NCBI RefSeq assembly: GCF_003858645.1
Contig: NZ_RQJP01000001.1
Coordinates: 1,302,001-1,366,000 of the forward strand
Length of the DNA: 64,000 nt
From: Larkinella knui
GTDB taxonomy: Bacteria > Bacteroidota > Bacteroidia > Cytophagales > Spirosomataceae
Reading direction: 5' to 3'
The translations under genes were made by a program, and so were the position numbers. Shown here in pieces: positions 9,123 through 17,651 of this stretch; position 1 is the first letter of the stretch, and every line of letters starts with the position of its first letter. Below the pieces are notes generated by a model that saw only the letters and a program-made list of their open reading frames with translations, was not told the DNA's origin and ran no database searches.

Positions 9123-9467
9123 TTACAGCCGCAGGTTATTCAATTCGTGATCAATCTGTTGTTTGAGCTGAACAAGAATCTGGCTGTGAGCCTGTTTCTT
9201 TTGCAATCGCTCAGACAGCTGCGACGGGGCCAGTGGTACCTGATCGTTTAAGGATTCAGTGAGCAAATGGGTCAGGGTGTCCAGAACGTGTTGTTGCAGT
9301 ATCGTTAGCTGGGATACCGTTTTCTGATTCGTCGCCGGATTTTGCTCCAGTTGTTCAATCAAATCAATCAGGACATTGTGTTGTTGCTGGATTTCATTTA
9401 CCATCGATAACCACCGGGTTTCAATCACCGAATGATCGGGTAAATGGGTATCCTTTTTTTTTGACAT
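9123..9467 (-). CDS. Small helical coiled-coil protein of unknown function
   Basis: 114 residues from ATG 9467; a GTG four codons upstream is possible but less likely. No signal peptide or membrane segment. Long amphipathic helices rich in Gln and Leu (for example IQQQHNVLIDLIEQLEQ) point to a coiled-coil bundle. I recognise no family. The leader on this strand contains an 11-bp perfect inverted repeat 17 bases upstream of the ATG and two copies of TAAGTAnTTATA further up, so the gene may be tightly controlled. Confidence 0.6.
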   Translation of the reverse strand: MSKKKDTHLPDHSVIETRWLSMVNEIQQQHNVLIDLIEQLEQNPATNQKTVSQLTILQQHVLDTLTHLLTESLNDQVPLAPSQLSERLQKKQAHSQILVQLKQQIDHELNNLRL

Positions 9468-9483
9468 TTGAGCAACCACCGTA

Positions 9484-9516
9484 GCAACAATTCACCGTAA
9501 ATGTCTGAATTGTTGC
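9484..9516 (-). promoter_or_regulatory. Perfect inverted repeat in the leader of the coiled-coil gene
   Basis: GCAACAATTCA (9484-9494) and TGAATTGTTGC (9506-9516) form an 11-bp perfect inverted repeat with an 11-base spacer, 17 bases from the ATG at 9467. There is no T-run, so an operator or leader hairpin is more likely than a terminator. Function inferred. Confidence 0.55.
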
Positions 9517-9527
9517 GTAAAAATACG

Positions 9528-9591
9528 TAAGTAGTTATACATAAAAAATAAATGTAAAATTATTTTTTCTTTTTTTATGTAAGTACTTATA
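9528..9591. repeat. Two TAAGTAnTTATA copies
   Basis: TAAGTAGTTATA at 9528-9539 and TAAGTACTTATA at 9580-9591 differ at one base; the second contains the perfect palindrome TAAGTACTTA. They flank a poly-A/T tract in the upstream region of the leftward 9123 gene and could be binding sites. Confidence 0.45.
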
Positions 9592-9611
9592 AATGAGTGG
9601 CTTATCAATGA

Positions 9612-10361
9612 TTATATATAAATCATTTTTCGGGAAATTCCGCCGTCTACAGTGAAGTTTTGTCCGGTAATAAATGAGTTGGAATCATTGATCAAAAAGA
9701 GGATCATCCGGGCGATGTCATCGGCCTGTCCGACCCGGCCGGCCGGATGCTGGGCGTGATCCTCGGGTCGCAACGGTTCATTGCGGGCCTTGCCTTTTTT
9801 CTTTAAAGCCGCCACATCGATCCACCCCGGACTGATGCAGTTGACCCGGACGTCGGGACCCAAACTGACCGCCAGCGAGTGTGTCAGCGCAAAAACGCCC
9901 CCTTTCGAGGCCGAGTAAGCAAACGTTTCCGGTTCGGATTGAAAAGCCCGGGTCGAGCAAAGATTGACAATGCTGCCCTGTTGTTCGATGAGGTAAGGGG
10001 CGGTATATTTGGAGCAGAGGAAGGTGCCGGTCAGGTTGGTGCCTATGACTTTGTTCCAGTCGTCGAGCGAGAAACGGTCCAGCGGTTTTTCGACCTGAAT
10101 GGCCGCGTTGTTGATCAGGTGGTTAATCTGCCCGAAACGCTCCAGCGTGGATTTGACGGCATTCTTGACGGCGGTTTCGGAGCTGATGTCACAGTTAAGG
10201 ACGAGGGCCTTGGAATTCGAGGATTTCATGGTTTCACTAAATTCTTCCAGGGCTTCGGCGTCGTTTTCCCAAATGGCAACCCGGTAGCCGTGGGTCAATA
10301 GATACTGAGTCGTCACGCGCCCGATTCCCTGGGCTCCTCCGGTCACAATTACAGTTTGCAT
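9612..10361 (-). CDS. SDR-family NAD(P)-dependent oxidoreductase
   Basis: 249 residues, the usual length of a classical short-chain dehydrogenase/reductase. The cofactor motif TGGAQGIG is at residues 7-14, the NNA motif follows strand 4 (LINNAAIQ), and the catalytic Ser (NLCSTRA) and YSASK Tyr/Lys are all present. The C-terminal GQNFTVDGG motif is standard for the family. The substrate cannot be told from sequence. It is divergent from the HDAC-family gene at 10405, with only 43 bases between them, so they share a promoter region holding a short inverted repeat (AGCGGA at 10363-10368, TCCGCT at 10386-10391). Confidence 0.93.
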   Translation of the reverse strand: MQTVIVTGGAQGIGRVTTQYLLTHGYRVAIWENDAEALEEFSETMKSSNSKALVLNCDISSETAVKNAVKSTLERFGQINHLINNAAIQVEKPLDRFSLDDWNKVIGTNLTGTFLCSKYTAPYLIEQQGSIVNLCSTRAFQSEPETFAYSASKGGVFALTHSLAVSLGPDVRVNCISPGWIDVAALKKKGKARNEPLRPEDHAQHPAGRVGQADDIARMILFLINDSNSFITGQNFTVDGGISRKMIYI

Positions 10362-10404
10362 AAGCGGATATGATTGTAGTTACTGTCCGCTAACTTACCG
10401 ATGG

Positions 10405-11307
10405 ATGTTGAAAATTGCTTATAATCCTATTTACCGACACCCGCTCCCCGAAGGCCACCGCTTTCCGATGTCGAAATACGAATTGATTCATGACCAGTTG
10501 CTGTATGAAGGAACGTGTCAGCCGGCGAATTTCTTTTCTCCTCAGGCAGTCGAGGATCGCTGGGTTCTGGCGGTTCATACGGCTGATTATGTTCGGCAAT
10601 TGAAATCGCTGAGTATTCCGGCGGTAATGGTGCGTCGGATCGGCTTCCCGCTTTCGGAGAGCCTCATCCGGCGGGAGTGGATCATCACCCAGGGCACAAT
10701 TGATTGCAGCCTGATTGCGTTAAAAGACGGTGTGGCGCTCAATGGGGCCGGAGGCACACACCACGCTTTTCCGGACCGGGGCGAGGGGTTTTGTCTGCTG
10801 AACGATGTGGCCGTTGCGGCCCGGTATTTGCTGGATCGGAAACTGGCTGAGAAAGTGCTGATTATCGACCTGGATGTGCACCAGGGCAATGGAACGGCGG
10901 TTATTTTTCAGCACGAACCACGGGTGTTTACATTCAGCATGCATGGCAGGGATAATTATCCGCTTCACAAGGAAAAGTCGGATCTGGACGTGGAATTGCC
11001 CACCGGCATGACCGATGCCGTTTACCTTCATCAGTTGTCTGAAACCCTTCCCCGATTAATAAAAGAACAAAAGCCCGATTTTCTGTTTTATATTTCCGGC
11101 GTCGATATCCTGGAATCCGATCGGCTGGGGAAGCTGAACATAACCAGGGAAGGGTGTAAACGGCGCGACGAATTCGTTTTTGAACAGGCCCAAAAACACG
11201 GTTTGCCGATTGTGGTTTCGATGGGCGGAGGGTATTCGCCCCGAATGGCCGACATTGTGGAAGCACACTGTAATACGTTTCGATTGGCCGAAAAACTTTA
11301 CTTTTAA
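10405..11307 (+). CDS. Histone-deacetylase-family (AcuC/acetylpolyamine amidohydrolase-like) deacetylase
   Basis: 300 residues spanning one arginase/HDAC fold. The catalytic set is complete: tandem His at 119-120 (GGTHHAF), zinc ligands Asp155 or Asp157 and His159 (DLDVHQGNGTA), Asp234 (SGVDILESD), and transition-state Tyr277 (GGGYS). It should be an active zinc deacetylase acting on acetylated lysine, polyamine or a small acetyl-amide; bacterial members are poorly assigned. It is divergent from the SDR gene. A second deacetylase type, a sirtuin, occurs at 59501. The ATG at 10405 is the only sensible start. Confidence 0.93.
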   Translation: MLKIAYNPIYRHPLPEGHRFPMSKYELIHDQLLYEGTCQPANFFSPQAVEDRWVLAVHTADYVRQLKSLSIPAVMVRRIGFPLSESLIRREWIITQGTIDCSLIALKDGVALNGAGGTHHAFPDRGEGFCLLNDVAVAARYLLDRKLAEKVLIIDLDVHQGNGTAVIFQHEPRVFTFSMHGRDNYPLHKEKSDLDVELPTGMTDAVYLHQLSETLPRLIKEQKPDFLFYISGVDILESDRLGKLNITREGCKRRDEFVFEQAQKHGLPIVVSMGGGYSPRMADIVEAHCNTFRLAEKLYF

Positions 11308-11348
11308 CCGCGAACAGCCCGCCTGTTCAAACCGTAAACTTTAAAAAC

Positions 11349-11864
11349 ATGAAAATACCGTTTTTGACACTGGTGTTCGGATTGGGGTTTGCGGCCTCCG
11401 TCGTTGCCCAGCAGACCACCTCCGCACCCGCTACGGAAGAAACCAAACGACGGCTGCGTCGGACGGAAACCCGCACAACGACCACCAAACTCTATCCGGA
11501 GCGGGATTCTATTCTGGTGCTTCTCAAAAACCGGATGGCGGTTTTGAATTCCGATGCGGGCGCATCGGGCAACTTGTCGTCGTGGTTTACCGAGGATGCG
11601 AAGATTACCGGCGCGGATGGCAGTGCAAAAACCCCGGCCGATTACCAATCGTCCCGGGGGAAAACAACGTACCGGAATTACCGGGTTCGTAAACTGGAAA
11701 TCAACGAAGATACCGCCCAATCCATTGAAGAATATACCGAATTGCCTTCCGATGCATCCGGCTCAACGGGGGCGGTTCTCAAAGCGGTCAGTGCTACCAG
11801 CAAACTGCGAAAAGAAGCCGGTGGGCGATGGCGGATTACCGAAATGCGTATTACTTCGAAGTAA
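11349..11864 (+). CDS. Secreted NTF2/SnoaL-like unknown protein
   Basis: 171 residues. A signal peptide ends near residue 20 (ASVVAQ). After a Thr/Arg-rich linker (~25-45) the rest looks like an NTF2-like cone fold: an N-terminal helix (DSILVLLKNRMAVLN), WFTEDAKITGADG, and alternating strands ending GGRWRITEMRI, as in DUF4440/SnoaL-like proteins. That fold call is by pattern only. It lies 41 bases after the deacetylase and just before the hydantoinase-like gene, so the three may be cotranscribed. It is probably periplasmic. Confidence 0.7.
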   Translation: MKIPFLTLVFGLGFAASVVAQQTTSAPATEETKRRLRRTETRTTTTKLYPERDSILVLLKNRMAVLNSDAGASGNLSSWFTEDAKITGADGSAKTPADYQSSRGKTTYRNYRVRKLEINEDTAQSIEEYTELPSDASGSTGAVLKAVSATSKLRKEAGGRWRITEMRITSK

Positions 11865-11893
11865 AACAGCTTCTCAATTTCCAGCGGACAATT

Positions 11894-13198
11894 ATGGGTC
11901 GTTACCGTTTTAGCATTGATTTAGGGGAAACCTTCACGGATTTCGTAATAATGGACGATGCCGGAAAGCTTTCTATCAAGAAAATACCAACCACCATTCA
12001 CGACTCAACCCAGAGCCTGGTGGAAGAAATCGGGTATTTCGTGACGGAATGTAAGATTGAACCGTCGGAGGTGGAAGCGCTGGTTGTGGGTATGAGTGTT
12101 CAAATGCCGCCCGCGATGGCGATCACCTGTGCCCGTGATCTGGAAAATAAGCTGCTGGCTGACAGTTGGTCTACTCCGCTTCGGCTGGTGACCAACCACG
12201 GACAACTTCTCCCGATCGACGAAGCCGCAGAGAATCCCGAATCCATCATGTATCCGCGAATTGGCGGGTTGATGACCGGGCGGTATTTTGGTAACCAAAT
12301 CGGGCAGAAAAACCTGGTTGTCCTGCGAATTGGCGGTTCTTCGGCGTTTGTGTCCCTGCAAACGGAACTGTCATCGACGTCGATGCATTCGCTGGATGCA
12401 TCCCTTGAAAATCAGGTTCGTAGCTTTTCGGTAGGTGGGAACAGCTATATTGGACTCAATGAAAATAATGAGCCGGTTTTACTCGCCGAACACGCTACCC
12501 CGGGTCCGGGTCCAGCCTGTTTTGACCGGGGAGGAATTTATCCCACGCTGACAGATGCTGATCTGGTTTTGGGGTATCTGAACAAAGATTATTTTCTCTA
12601 TGGCGCCATTCCCCTAAAAGTCGATCTGGCCAAGAAGGCGATTCTGGAGCACCTGGCTACTCCGTTAAAAATTTCAGTTGAAGAAGCCGCGATGCGGGTG
12701 TCGAATGGGGTGGAAGCGACCATTGCGGCTCAGATTCGGGAGCTGACGGGTGCTCATACGGCCGAACTCGAGTCGTATAGTCTGCTGGCATTTGGCGGAG
12801 CCGGCCCGGTTCATGCCTGTGAAATTGCCCGGCAATTGGGCATAAGCCAGGTGGTTGTTCCGGTGGGTGCCGGGGTTTCTTCGGCCCTGGGGTATTTGCT
12901 GGTCCTGGCAGAAAATAATCCGGAGTGGGAAATACCGGCGGCCATGCAACGAGCCGGGTATTATAATCCGACCAATCGAACAGGCGATTTTCACGCCCTA
13001 AAAGGTTACCGGTCCGTTTATTACGAAAAAGATCTGACGCCCTGCGGCTGTCCGATTTATGACCGCGCCGGTATTCGTGCCGAAGATACCTTATCGGGAC
13101 CGGCCATTATCGAAGGCCCCGAAACAACCGTGGTCATGCACGAAAAAAGCTACGCCCGAATGGATTCGTTTCGGAATCTGCGAATATTGTTGCGGTAA
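11894..13198 (+). CDS. Compact hydantoinase/oxoprolinase A-like protein
   Basis: 434 residues from the ATG at 11894; a longer frame from 11828 overlaps the preceding gene and adds no family sequence. Family features are an N-terminal SIDLGETFTDF (usual form GxDxGGTFTD), a middle HyuA domain with LLAFGGAGPVHACEIA, and a C-terminal segment with SGPAIIEGPETTVV. Typical HyuA proteins have roughly 650-700 residues, so this one lacks about a third, apparently between VSSALGYLLV and the C-terminal segment. The two ASKHA phosphate-binding motifs are degraded: GE replaces GG at residues 11-12, and LRIGGSSAFVSL replaces the DxGGTSTDV form. No HyuB subunit gene lies nearby. ATPase activity is therefore doubtful. 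Confidence 0.8.
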   Translation: MGRYRFSIDLGETFTDFVIMDDAGKLSIKKIPTTIHDSTQSLVEEIGYFVTECKIEPSEVEALVVGMSVQMPPAMAITCARDLENKLLADSWSTPLRLVTNHGQLLPIDEAAENPESIMYPRIGGLMTGRYFGNQIGQKNLVVLRIGGSSAFVSLQTELSSTSMHSLDASLENQVRSFSVGGNSYIGLNENNEPVLLAEHATPGPGPACFDRGGIYPTLTDADLVLGYLNKDYFLYGAIPLKVDLAKKAILEHLATPLKISVEEAAMRVSNGVEATIAAQIRELTGAHTAELESYSLLAFGGAGPVHACEIARQLGISQVVVPVGAGVSSALGYLLVLAENNPEWEIPAAMQRAGYYNPTNRTGDFHALKGYRSVYYEKDLTPCGCPIYDRAGIRAEDTLSGPAIIEGPETTVVMHEKSYARMDSFRNLRILLR

Positions 13199-13274
13199 GC
13201 GCGCCGGAATTTAGTTCATGAAACCTCATTATTCTGGAGTCTGGCCCAACCAGGCCGTATTTCACGGACTAAAG

Positions 13275-14243
13275 TCACGAATTATAGACTGAGAAGGACG
13301 CGATGCAATCGTATTTTTTTACCCGCGAATTGGTACGGGAGCGGGCAAAAATATGCAGTGTAGACCAGCCACGCATGGGAACATTGAACTGCAACTGGTG
13401 TTGGTTGCCGTACCGGGTCACTTTTACCAGAACTTCCGATCCTTTCGATTGTCCAAAGCGGCTGACCGTGCACAGGTATTCGAGTGATTGCTCATTTTGG
13501 AGCGTGAGTTCGGCTATTCCCTGAGCACGAATCTGCCCGTCGCGCGGGAAATCCGGCCCAAATCCCAATTGAAAATACGGATCGTACAGTTTTGGAAACC
13601 GGTCGAATTCGCTTTTGCTGAGCGGCTGATCGAGAAACTGCCAGCGGGAATCGGTTGGAAAGTGCTGTGAGATAAATACTTCGGGTGGTGTCAAAAAATA
13701 GAAATCGTTGCTGCCTTCCGACCCCGTCGTAACGGCCCAGGCCAGATCCAGCAAAAACCATTCATCTTCAATATTGACGGCGTTCCATTCGTGATCGACC
13801 ACCTGAACGGGTCGTCCCGCTTCTTTGTCCTCAGTTCGAGCATAACCCCGAATGTTGACTGCCTGTACCCCGGCCCGTTTTAGCAGGTATTTGAATAAGA
13901 GCGCATAACCGGTACACAATCCTTTACGCTGCCGTAAAACCCGGTTGGCATATTCAAATTCTGAATAATACTTCTGCGAACTCCGGTTATTAACGGCTTC
14001 CATATCATACCGGATATGGGACACCATCCAGGCATAAATCACCCGAACTTTGTCCATATCCGTACGGGCGGGAGCCGTCAGATAGTCCGACAAACTGGTA
14101 ATGCTGCGGGCATAGGAATCCGGGGCATTACGCGCGTAGGAGTCGATCCGGCTGTAATTATCGGTCGGCGATAAAACAGCAGCAGGCTTCAATCCAACGC
14201 AAAAAATCAGTACAAGTACGATGGGCAGGAATCGGCGACACAT
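13275..14243 (-). CDS. Secreted transglutaminase-like protein
   Basis: 322 residues with a signal peptide at ~1-22. The transglutaminase-like core (CYK3/YebA type) has the triad Cys110 (GLCTGYALL), His151 (VDHEWNAV) and Asp166 (LLDLAWA). The upstream helix (IYAWMVSHIRYD) is typical of the family. The C-terminal ~100 residues form a beta-rich domain of unknown role. Likely a periplasmic cysteine protease or amidase rather than a cross-linking enzyme; the substrate is unknown. Confidence 0.88.
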   Translation of the reverse strand: MCRRFLPIVLVLIFCVGLKPAAVLSPTDNYSRIDSYARNAPDSYARSITSLSDYLTAPARTDMDKVRVIYAWMVSHIRYDMEAVNNRSSQKYYSEFEYANRVLRQRKGLCTGYALLFKYLLKRAGVQAVNIRGYARTEDKEAGRPVQVVDHEWNAVNIEDEWFLLDLAWAVTTGSEGSNDFYFLTPPEVFISQHFPTDSRWQFLDQPLSKSEFDRFPKLYDPYFQLGFGPDFPRDGQIRAQGIAELTLQNEQSLEYLCTVSRFGQSKGSEVLVKVTRYGNQHQLQFNVPMRGWSTLHIFARSRTNSRVKKYDCIASFSVYNS

Positions 14244-14324
14244 ATTCTTTCAACACTTCGTCGATAAAACTGAAATGCGCGCCTATTTATTGTTTTCTCC
14301 CTGATTATTCCTCCCGCTGCCCGT

Positions 14325-15338
14325 CTAGAGCAGAATATTATCCACCGCCTGCAGGCGTTCGGGCAGCGTGGTTTCACCCAGCATTTCGCGTAAATCGATC
14401 TCCACATTCCGGCAGATGGCCGTCATCGGAACGTCATTGATGCTGTTTTCAAACGGATTTTCGCTCGTGTCGCCAATAATTTCCATCGTATTGAACACCC
14501 ACGAAATGAGGGTGTAAAACGGAATGGTCAGCCAGATGTACCAGTCGCCCAGTTTGGCCATTTCACCCAGCAAGCCGAAAGGCAGAATCAGGATGAAAAG
14601 CCAGATGAACACAAAACTGAAAAAGGCGTATTGCCGGGGAAATGGAAATGATTTGATGCGTTCGCAGGCGCCCTGCTGGCTATAGCATTCAACCAGCAGA
14701 CGTTCCAGTTCGGCGTGATAATACTCCGAAATCAGGCCTTGTGCTCTTAATTCCCGCAGCTCGGCCGATTGATTCCGGATGAGATGGGTGGCCGGATTCT
14801 TCCGTTCAAGGAGAAAGCCAACCTCTTCCGGGGATAGAAACGGACTCAGATCTTCATTCAGCTGATGTTGCCGAAAGGCCTCGATTCGCTCAACCAGCGT
14901 GTGTTCGGCCCCCACGCACTCCTGCCAGACCGTACGTTGGCGAAGCTGGAGTCGCAGCGCATTCAAAAACGCCAGCTGTCGGTAAATGAGCCGTTGCCGA
15001 ATGGCTTTCAACTCCGGATCGGTCGCGGGGTGGGTTGCGTTCAGATTGGTGACGTAATCCAGCACCAAAATAGACCACGACCGGCTGACGTTAACCAGAC
15101 TGCCCCAAATCCGGCGGCCTTCCCACAATCGTTCGTAGGAGGAATTGTTTTTGAACCCTACATAAAACGCAACGGCCGTTCCGATCAGGCCGATGGGCAG
15201 AAACGGGATGGCCAGACAATGCCATCCCGCGACGGTGTAGAGGGAGCAAATCAGGGTGGAATACGCCAGAAAGAGGAGAACCGTGCGCCAGGCGAACGGG
15301 AGAATAATGCGCAGTGGAATTCGTTTGGCGGTAAACAT
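14325..15338 (-). CDS. Bestrophin-family anion channel (UPF0187)
   Basis: 337 residues. The N-terminal basic segment leads into hydrophobic helices (~15-65), then the bestrophin signature SYERLWEGRRIWGSLVN, a cytoplasmic helical region, and a second pair of membrane helices near residues 235-280 (FVFIWLFILILPFGL). Bacterial bestrophins are pentameric ion channels. The C-terminal part contains ENPFENSINDVPM, the conserved acidic region of the family. It is transcribed alone or with the transglutaminase gene 81 bases downstream. Confidence 0.93.
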   Translation of the reverse strand: MFTAKRIPLRIILPFAWRTVLLFLAYSTLICSLYTVAGWHCLAIPFLPIGLIGTAVAFYVGFKNNSSYERLWEGRRIWGSLVNVSRSWSILVLDYVTNLNATHPATDPELKAIRQRLIYRQLAFLNALRLQLRQRTVWQECVGAEHTLVERIEAFRQHQLNEDLSPFLSPEEVGFLLERKNPATHLIRNQSAELRELRAQGLISEYYHAELERLLVECYSQQGACERIKSFPFPRQYAFFSFVFIWLFILILPFGLLGEMAKLGDWYIWLTIPFYTLISWVFNTMEIIGDTSENPFENSINDVPMTAICRNVEIDLREMLGETTLPERLQAVDNILL

Positions 15339-15375
15339 AGTGGATGGGATGGTTGATAAGGCCAGTTTTAACCCA

Positions 15376-15415
15376 TAAAAAAGACCTGCAAGTTTTGAGA
15401 GCTTACAGGTCTTTC
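15376..15415 (-). terminator. Intrinsic terminator of the DUF6580 gene
   Basis: On the minus strand AAAGACCTG (from 15414) pairs with CAGGTCTTT ending near 15380, followed by T at 15376-15382. It lies 24 bases after the stop codon of the 15439 gene. Confidence 0.85.
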
Positions 15416-15438
15416 CGGCGTGTATGATTAGGATGGCT

Positions 15439-15978
15439 TTAACGGGCCATTTTTAATACCGGGAATTGTCGCTGTAAAAGGTAATAAGCCCCAAACAAAA
15501 CCGTACTGAAGGTCAGATCACCCAAAACCGCGTTCAGGAAAAACGACTGCCCGTTATAAAATGCCAAACCTGCCGCGTAAGAAGCCAAAAGACCCTGCGG
15601 AGTTTGCGGGTAGAAAATACTGCCATACCAGACGGCAAAGTTGGTAACCAGAAAAAACAAGGTCGATGATAGCAACGACGCTGCCGCGACCCGCCCAACG
15701 GTAATTTTCCGTAGCATCACGAGACCCAGCGCCCAGATGAGCGTAAATGAGCCGTAGACGGCCCCCATACCGCTGTGGAAACCAATAAAAAGATCACTGA
15801 GTAACATGGCCGTCAGCGGAATGAGAAGACCCAGCCATTTGCGATCAAAAGTTGCCGCCCCAAAAAGTGCCAGTCCGGCAATGGGCGTAAAGTTATAGGG
15901 GTGAGGTAGCAGACGACTCAAAGCCGTTACTAAAATGATGGCTGCCAGCGACACCGTACGTATGTGAATAAGCTTCAT
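15439..15978 (-). CDS. DUF6580-family membrane protein, possible transporter S component
   Basis: 179 residues with about five hydrophobic helices. The N-terminal SRLLPHPYNFTPIAGLALFG and the LSDLFIGFHSGM segment are the hallmarks I associate with DUF6580, a Bacteroidota/Proteobacteria family resembling ECF transporter substrate-binding (S) components. The substrate is unknown and no energising module is nearby. It begins with a short positive segment and a membrane anchor, so the ATG at 15978 is accepted. Confidence 0.82.
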   Translation of the reverse strand: MKLIHIRTVSLAAIILVTALSRLLPHPYNFTPIAGLALFGAATFDRKWLGLLIPLTAMLLSDLFIGFHSGMGAVYGSFTLIWALGLVMLRKITVGRVAAASLLSSTLFFLVTNFAVWYGSIFYPQTPQGLLASYAAGLAFYNGQSFFLNAVLGDLTFSTVLFGAYYLLQRQFPVLKMAR

Positions 15979-16115
15979 GGCGTGAAGTTACATCGAAAAT
16001 TAAAAACAGTCAAAACCTGAGGCAATTTGAGTAGATGAACACCCTTTTTTGCTGCTATCTTTCGATTCCTTCCGAAGCGCATCCGGTAGCAGGATTCAAA
16101 CGAAACAGAGACAGC

Positions 16116-16610
16116 ATGGAAAAAATTTTTAACGTTAACTGGGAGTCGGTCTTCATCCCCACGACTTCCGTTTTAGAAATGATTATTCGGGGAACCCTCA
16201 CGTACTGGTTCATTTACATCTATTTACGGTTTTTCAGACGCGGCACCGGGCAGCTGAATCTTAGTGACTTATTACTCATTACGATGATTTCGGATGCCGC
16301 ACAGAACGCCATGGCCGGGCCGTACGAATCCGTTACGGAAGGTTTAATACTGGTTGGTACCCTGGTTTTCTGGGATTATGCCATCGATTGGTTGGGCTAT
16401 CATTCCGTATTTCTAAAACGAATTGTGGAATCTGACCCGGTTTTGCTCGTCAAAAATGGGCAACTGATGCGTCAAAATATGAAACGGGAGATGATTTCGG
16501 AAGAAGAACTGGTCAGTATTCTTCGGGAAAAGGGCGTGGATGACTACCAAAATGTAAAGACCTGTTACCTGGAAGGAAGCGGAAATATCAGCGTAATCGA
16601 AAAAAAATAA
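16116..16610 (+). CDS. DUF421/YetF-family membrane protein
   Basis: 164 residues from the ATG at 16116; a longer frame from 16035 adds 27 residues unlike the family and is not favoured. Three N-terminal membrane helices (~20-95: TLTYWFIYIYLRFF; LLLITMISDAAQNAM; LILVGTLVFWDYAI) precede a soluble YetF-like domain with PVLLVKNGQLMRQNMKRE and EELVSILREKGV. Family members are small inner-membrane proteins of unknown function linked to stress in some species. It is convergent with the sigma-factor gene. Confidence 0.9.
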   Translation: MEKIFNVNWESVFIPTTSVLEMIIRGTLTYWFIYIYLRFFRRGTGQLNLSDLLLITMISDAAQNAMAGPYESVTEGLILVGTLVFWDYAIDWLGYHSVFLKRIVESDPVLLVKNGQLMRQNMKREMISEEELVSILREKGVDDYQNVKTCYLEGSGNISVIEKK

Positions 16611-16664
16611 ACGCCCTGCGCTCCTTGAAAAACCGGTACGTTTCTCAAGGAATGCAGGGCGTTT
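16600..16664 (-). terminator. Large hairpin terminator of the sigma-factor gene
   Basis: AAACGCCCTGC (16609-16619) pairs with GCAGGGCGTTT (16654-16664), with an inner stem TCCTTGA/TCAAGGA (16622-16628, 16645-16651). On the minus strand it is followed by a T-rich run complementary to 16600-16608. It may also weakly stop rightward transcripts. Confidence 0.85.
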
Positions 16665-16672
16665 AGGCGGTA

Positions 16673-17230
16673 TTAATTCAGCTGGTAAAAAATGAGTATA
16701 TCCTTTACTTTATCCCGTACGCGTTTTAACCGCATTTTCACTGCACTGTCTTTGACCTGTAAAAGTATTGCCATTTCGCGGATGTTCATGTTGTCTTCAT
16801 ACTTCATTCTCAAATACATCGACTCACTGGGAGCGATTTTTTCCAGAATCAGATCTACCAGCTGGTAGCGTTCCTCCATTCCGGCATTGTCGTTGGTTTC
16901 GACCAGCGTCTTGGCAATCTCGTTATCCAACTCGACCCACTCATTCCGCCGGCGACCCATTTTCATCCGATCCATGCAGTAATTGGTCGAAACCGTATAC
17001 AGCCAGGTTGAAAAAGTGGACTTTTCCTTAAAATTGTGTAAGCCTGACAAAACCCGCATAAAGATGTCCTGCGTGAAATCCTCCGCATCGACGGGGTCTT
17101 TGGTGATGGTCAAACATCGGCGGTATACCTTGTTTGAATAACGTTTGTAGAGTTGACCAAAATAGTCGCTCTGCTGGGTAGCAAGGTAAAACCGTACCAG
17201 CTCCTCGTCGGTGTGACGATTGGTGTTCAT
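16673..17230 (-). CDS. ECF-type RNA polymerase sigma factor
   Basis: 185 residues, normal for an extracytoplasmic-function sigma factor. Region 2 is clear (FGQLYKRYSNKVYRRCL, DAEDFTQDIFMRV, STWLYTVSTNYCMDRMKM), as is region 4 with its helix-turn-helix (SMYLRMKYEDNMNIREMAI, then VKDSAVKMRLKRVRDKVK). No anti-sigma gene is adjacent. In Bacteroidota such stand-alone factors often answer to stress or surface conditions, but the regulon here is unknown. Confidence 0.94.
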   Translation of the reverse strand: MNTNRHTDEELVRFYLATQQSDYFGQLYKRYSNKVYRRCLTITKDPVDAEDFTQDIFMRVLSGLHNFKEKSTFSTWLYTVSTNYCMDRMKMGRRRNEWVELDNEIAKTLVETNDNAGMEERYQLVDLILEKIAPSESMYLRMKYEDNMNIREMAILLQVKDSAVKMRLKRVRDKVKDILIFYQLN

Positions 17231-17651
17231 AAGTTGATAGCTACAGAGAATTGTGAACTATTTATTGAACACAAAGAGGAGGCTGACCCTTTGAGTAATA
17301 AAATATGAGCAATCGCTCAATGATTCAAAACTATTGATTGTCTATACAAATGTCAATAGCCGGTGACACATTTATTTGATTTTCATTCTTACTTTATATT
17401 TAATGCTCTATAGACTTTGGATGAATACAATCGAGTATATATTCTTGTTTCAGGAAGTTGGCTCAGATTATGGTCTGCAATCGCAAGTGCAGCATTTACC
17501 TGATATTCTTCAATAATTTATATCTTTAATTTAAAAGGTATTTAACGATAGATTACAGAAGCAACGCAATGAAAAAATAACAAACCCTTTTACCTTTGCC
17601 GAAAGAATCGAAAGAGGGTATCGACCTCAGTTCAATTACAACGCTATTCCA
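17231..17651. promoter_or_regulatory. Divergent AT-rich promoter region (sigma factor / DinB protein)
   Basis: 421 bases without a gene. TACCTTTG at 17591-17598, followed by C, matches the Bacteroidota -7 box and would start transcription about 50 bases before the DinB gene; no TTTG is found at the expected -33 spacing. Nothing else firm is visible. Confidence 0.5.

Noticed and set aside
16035-16115. Upstream extension of the DUF421 gene
   Set aside because: The added 27 residues are unlike the family and lack a better start context.
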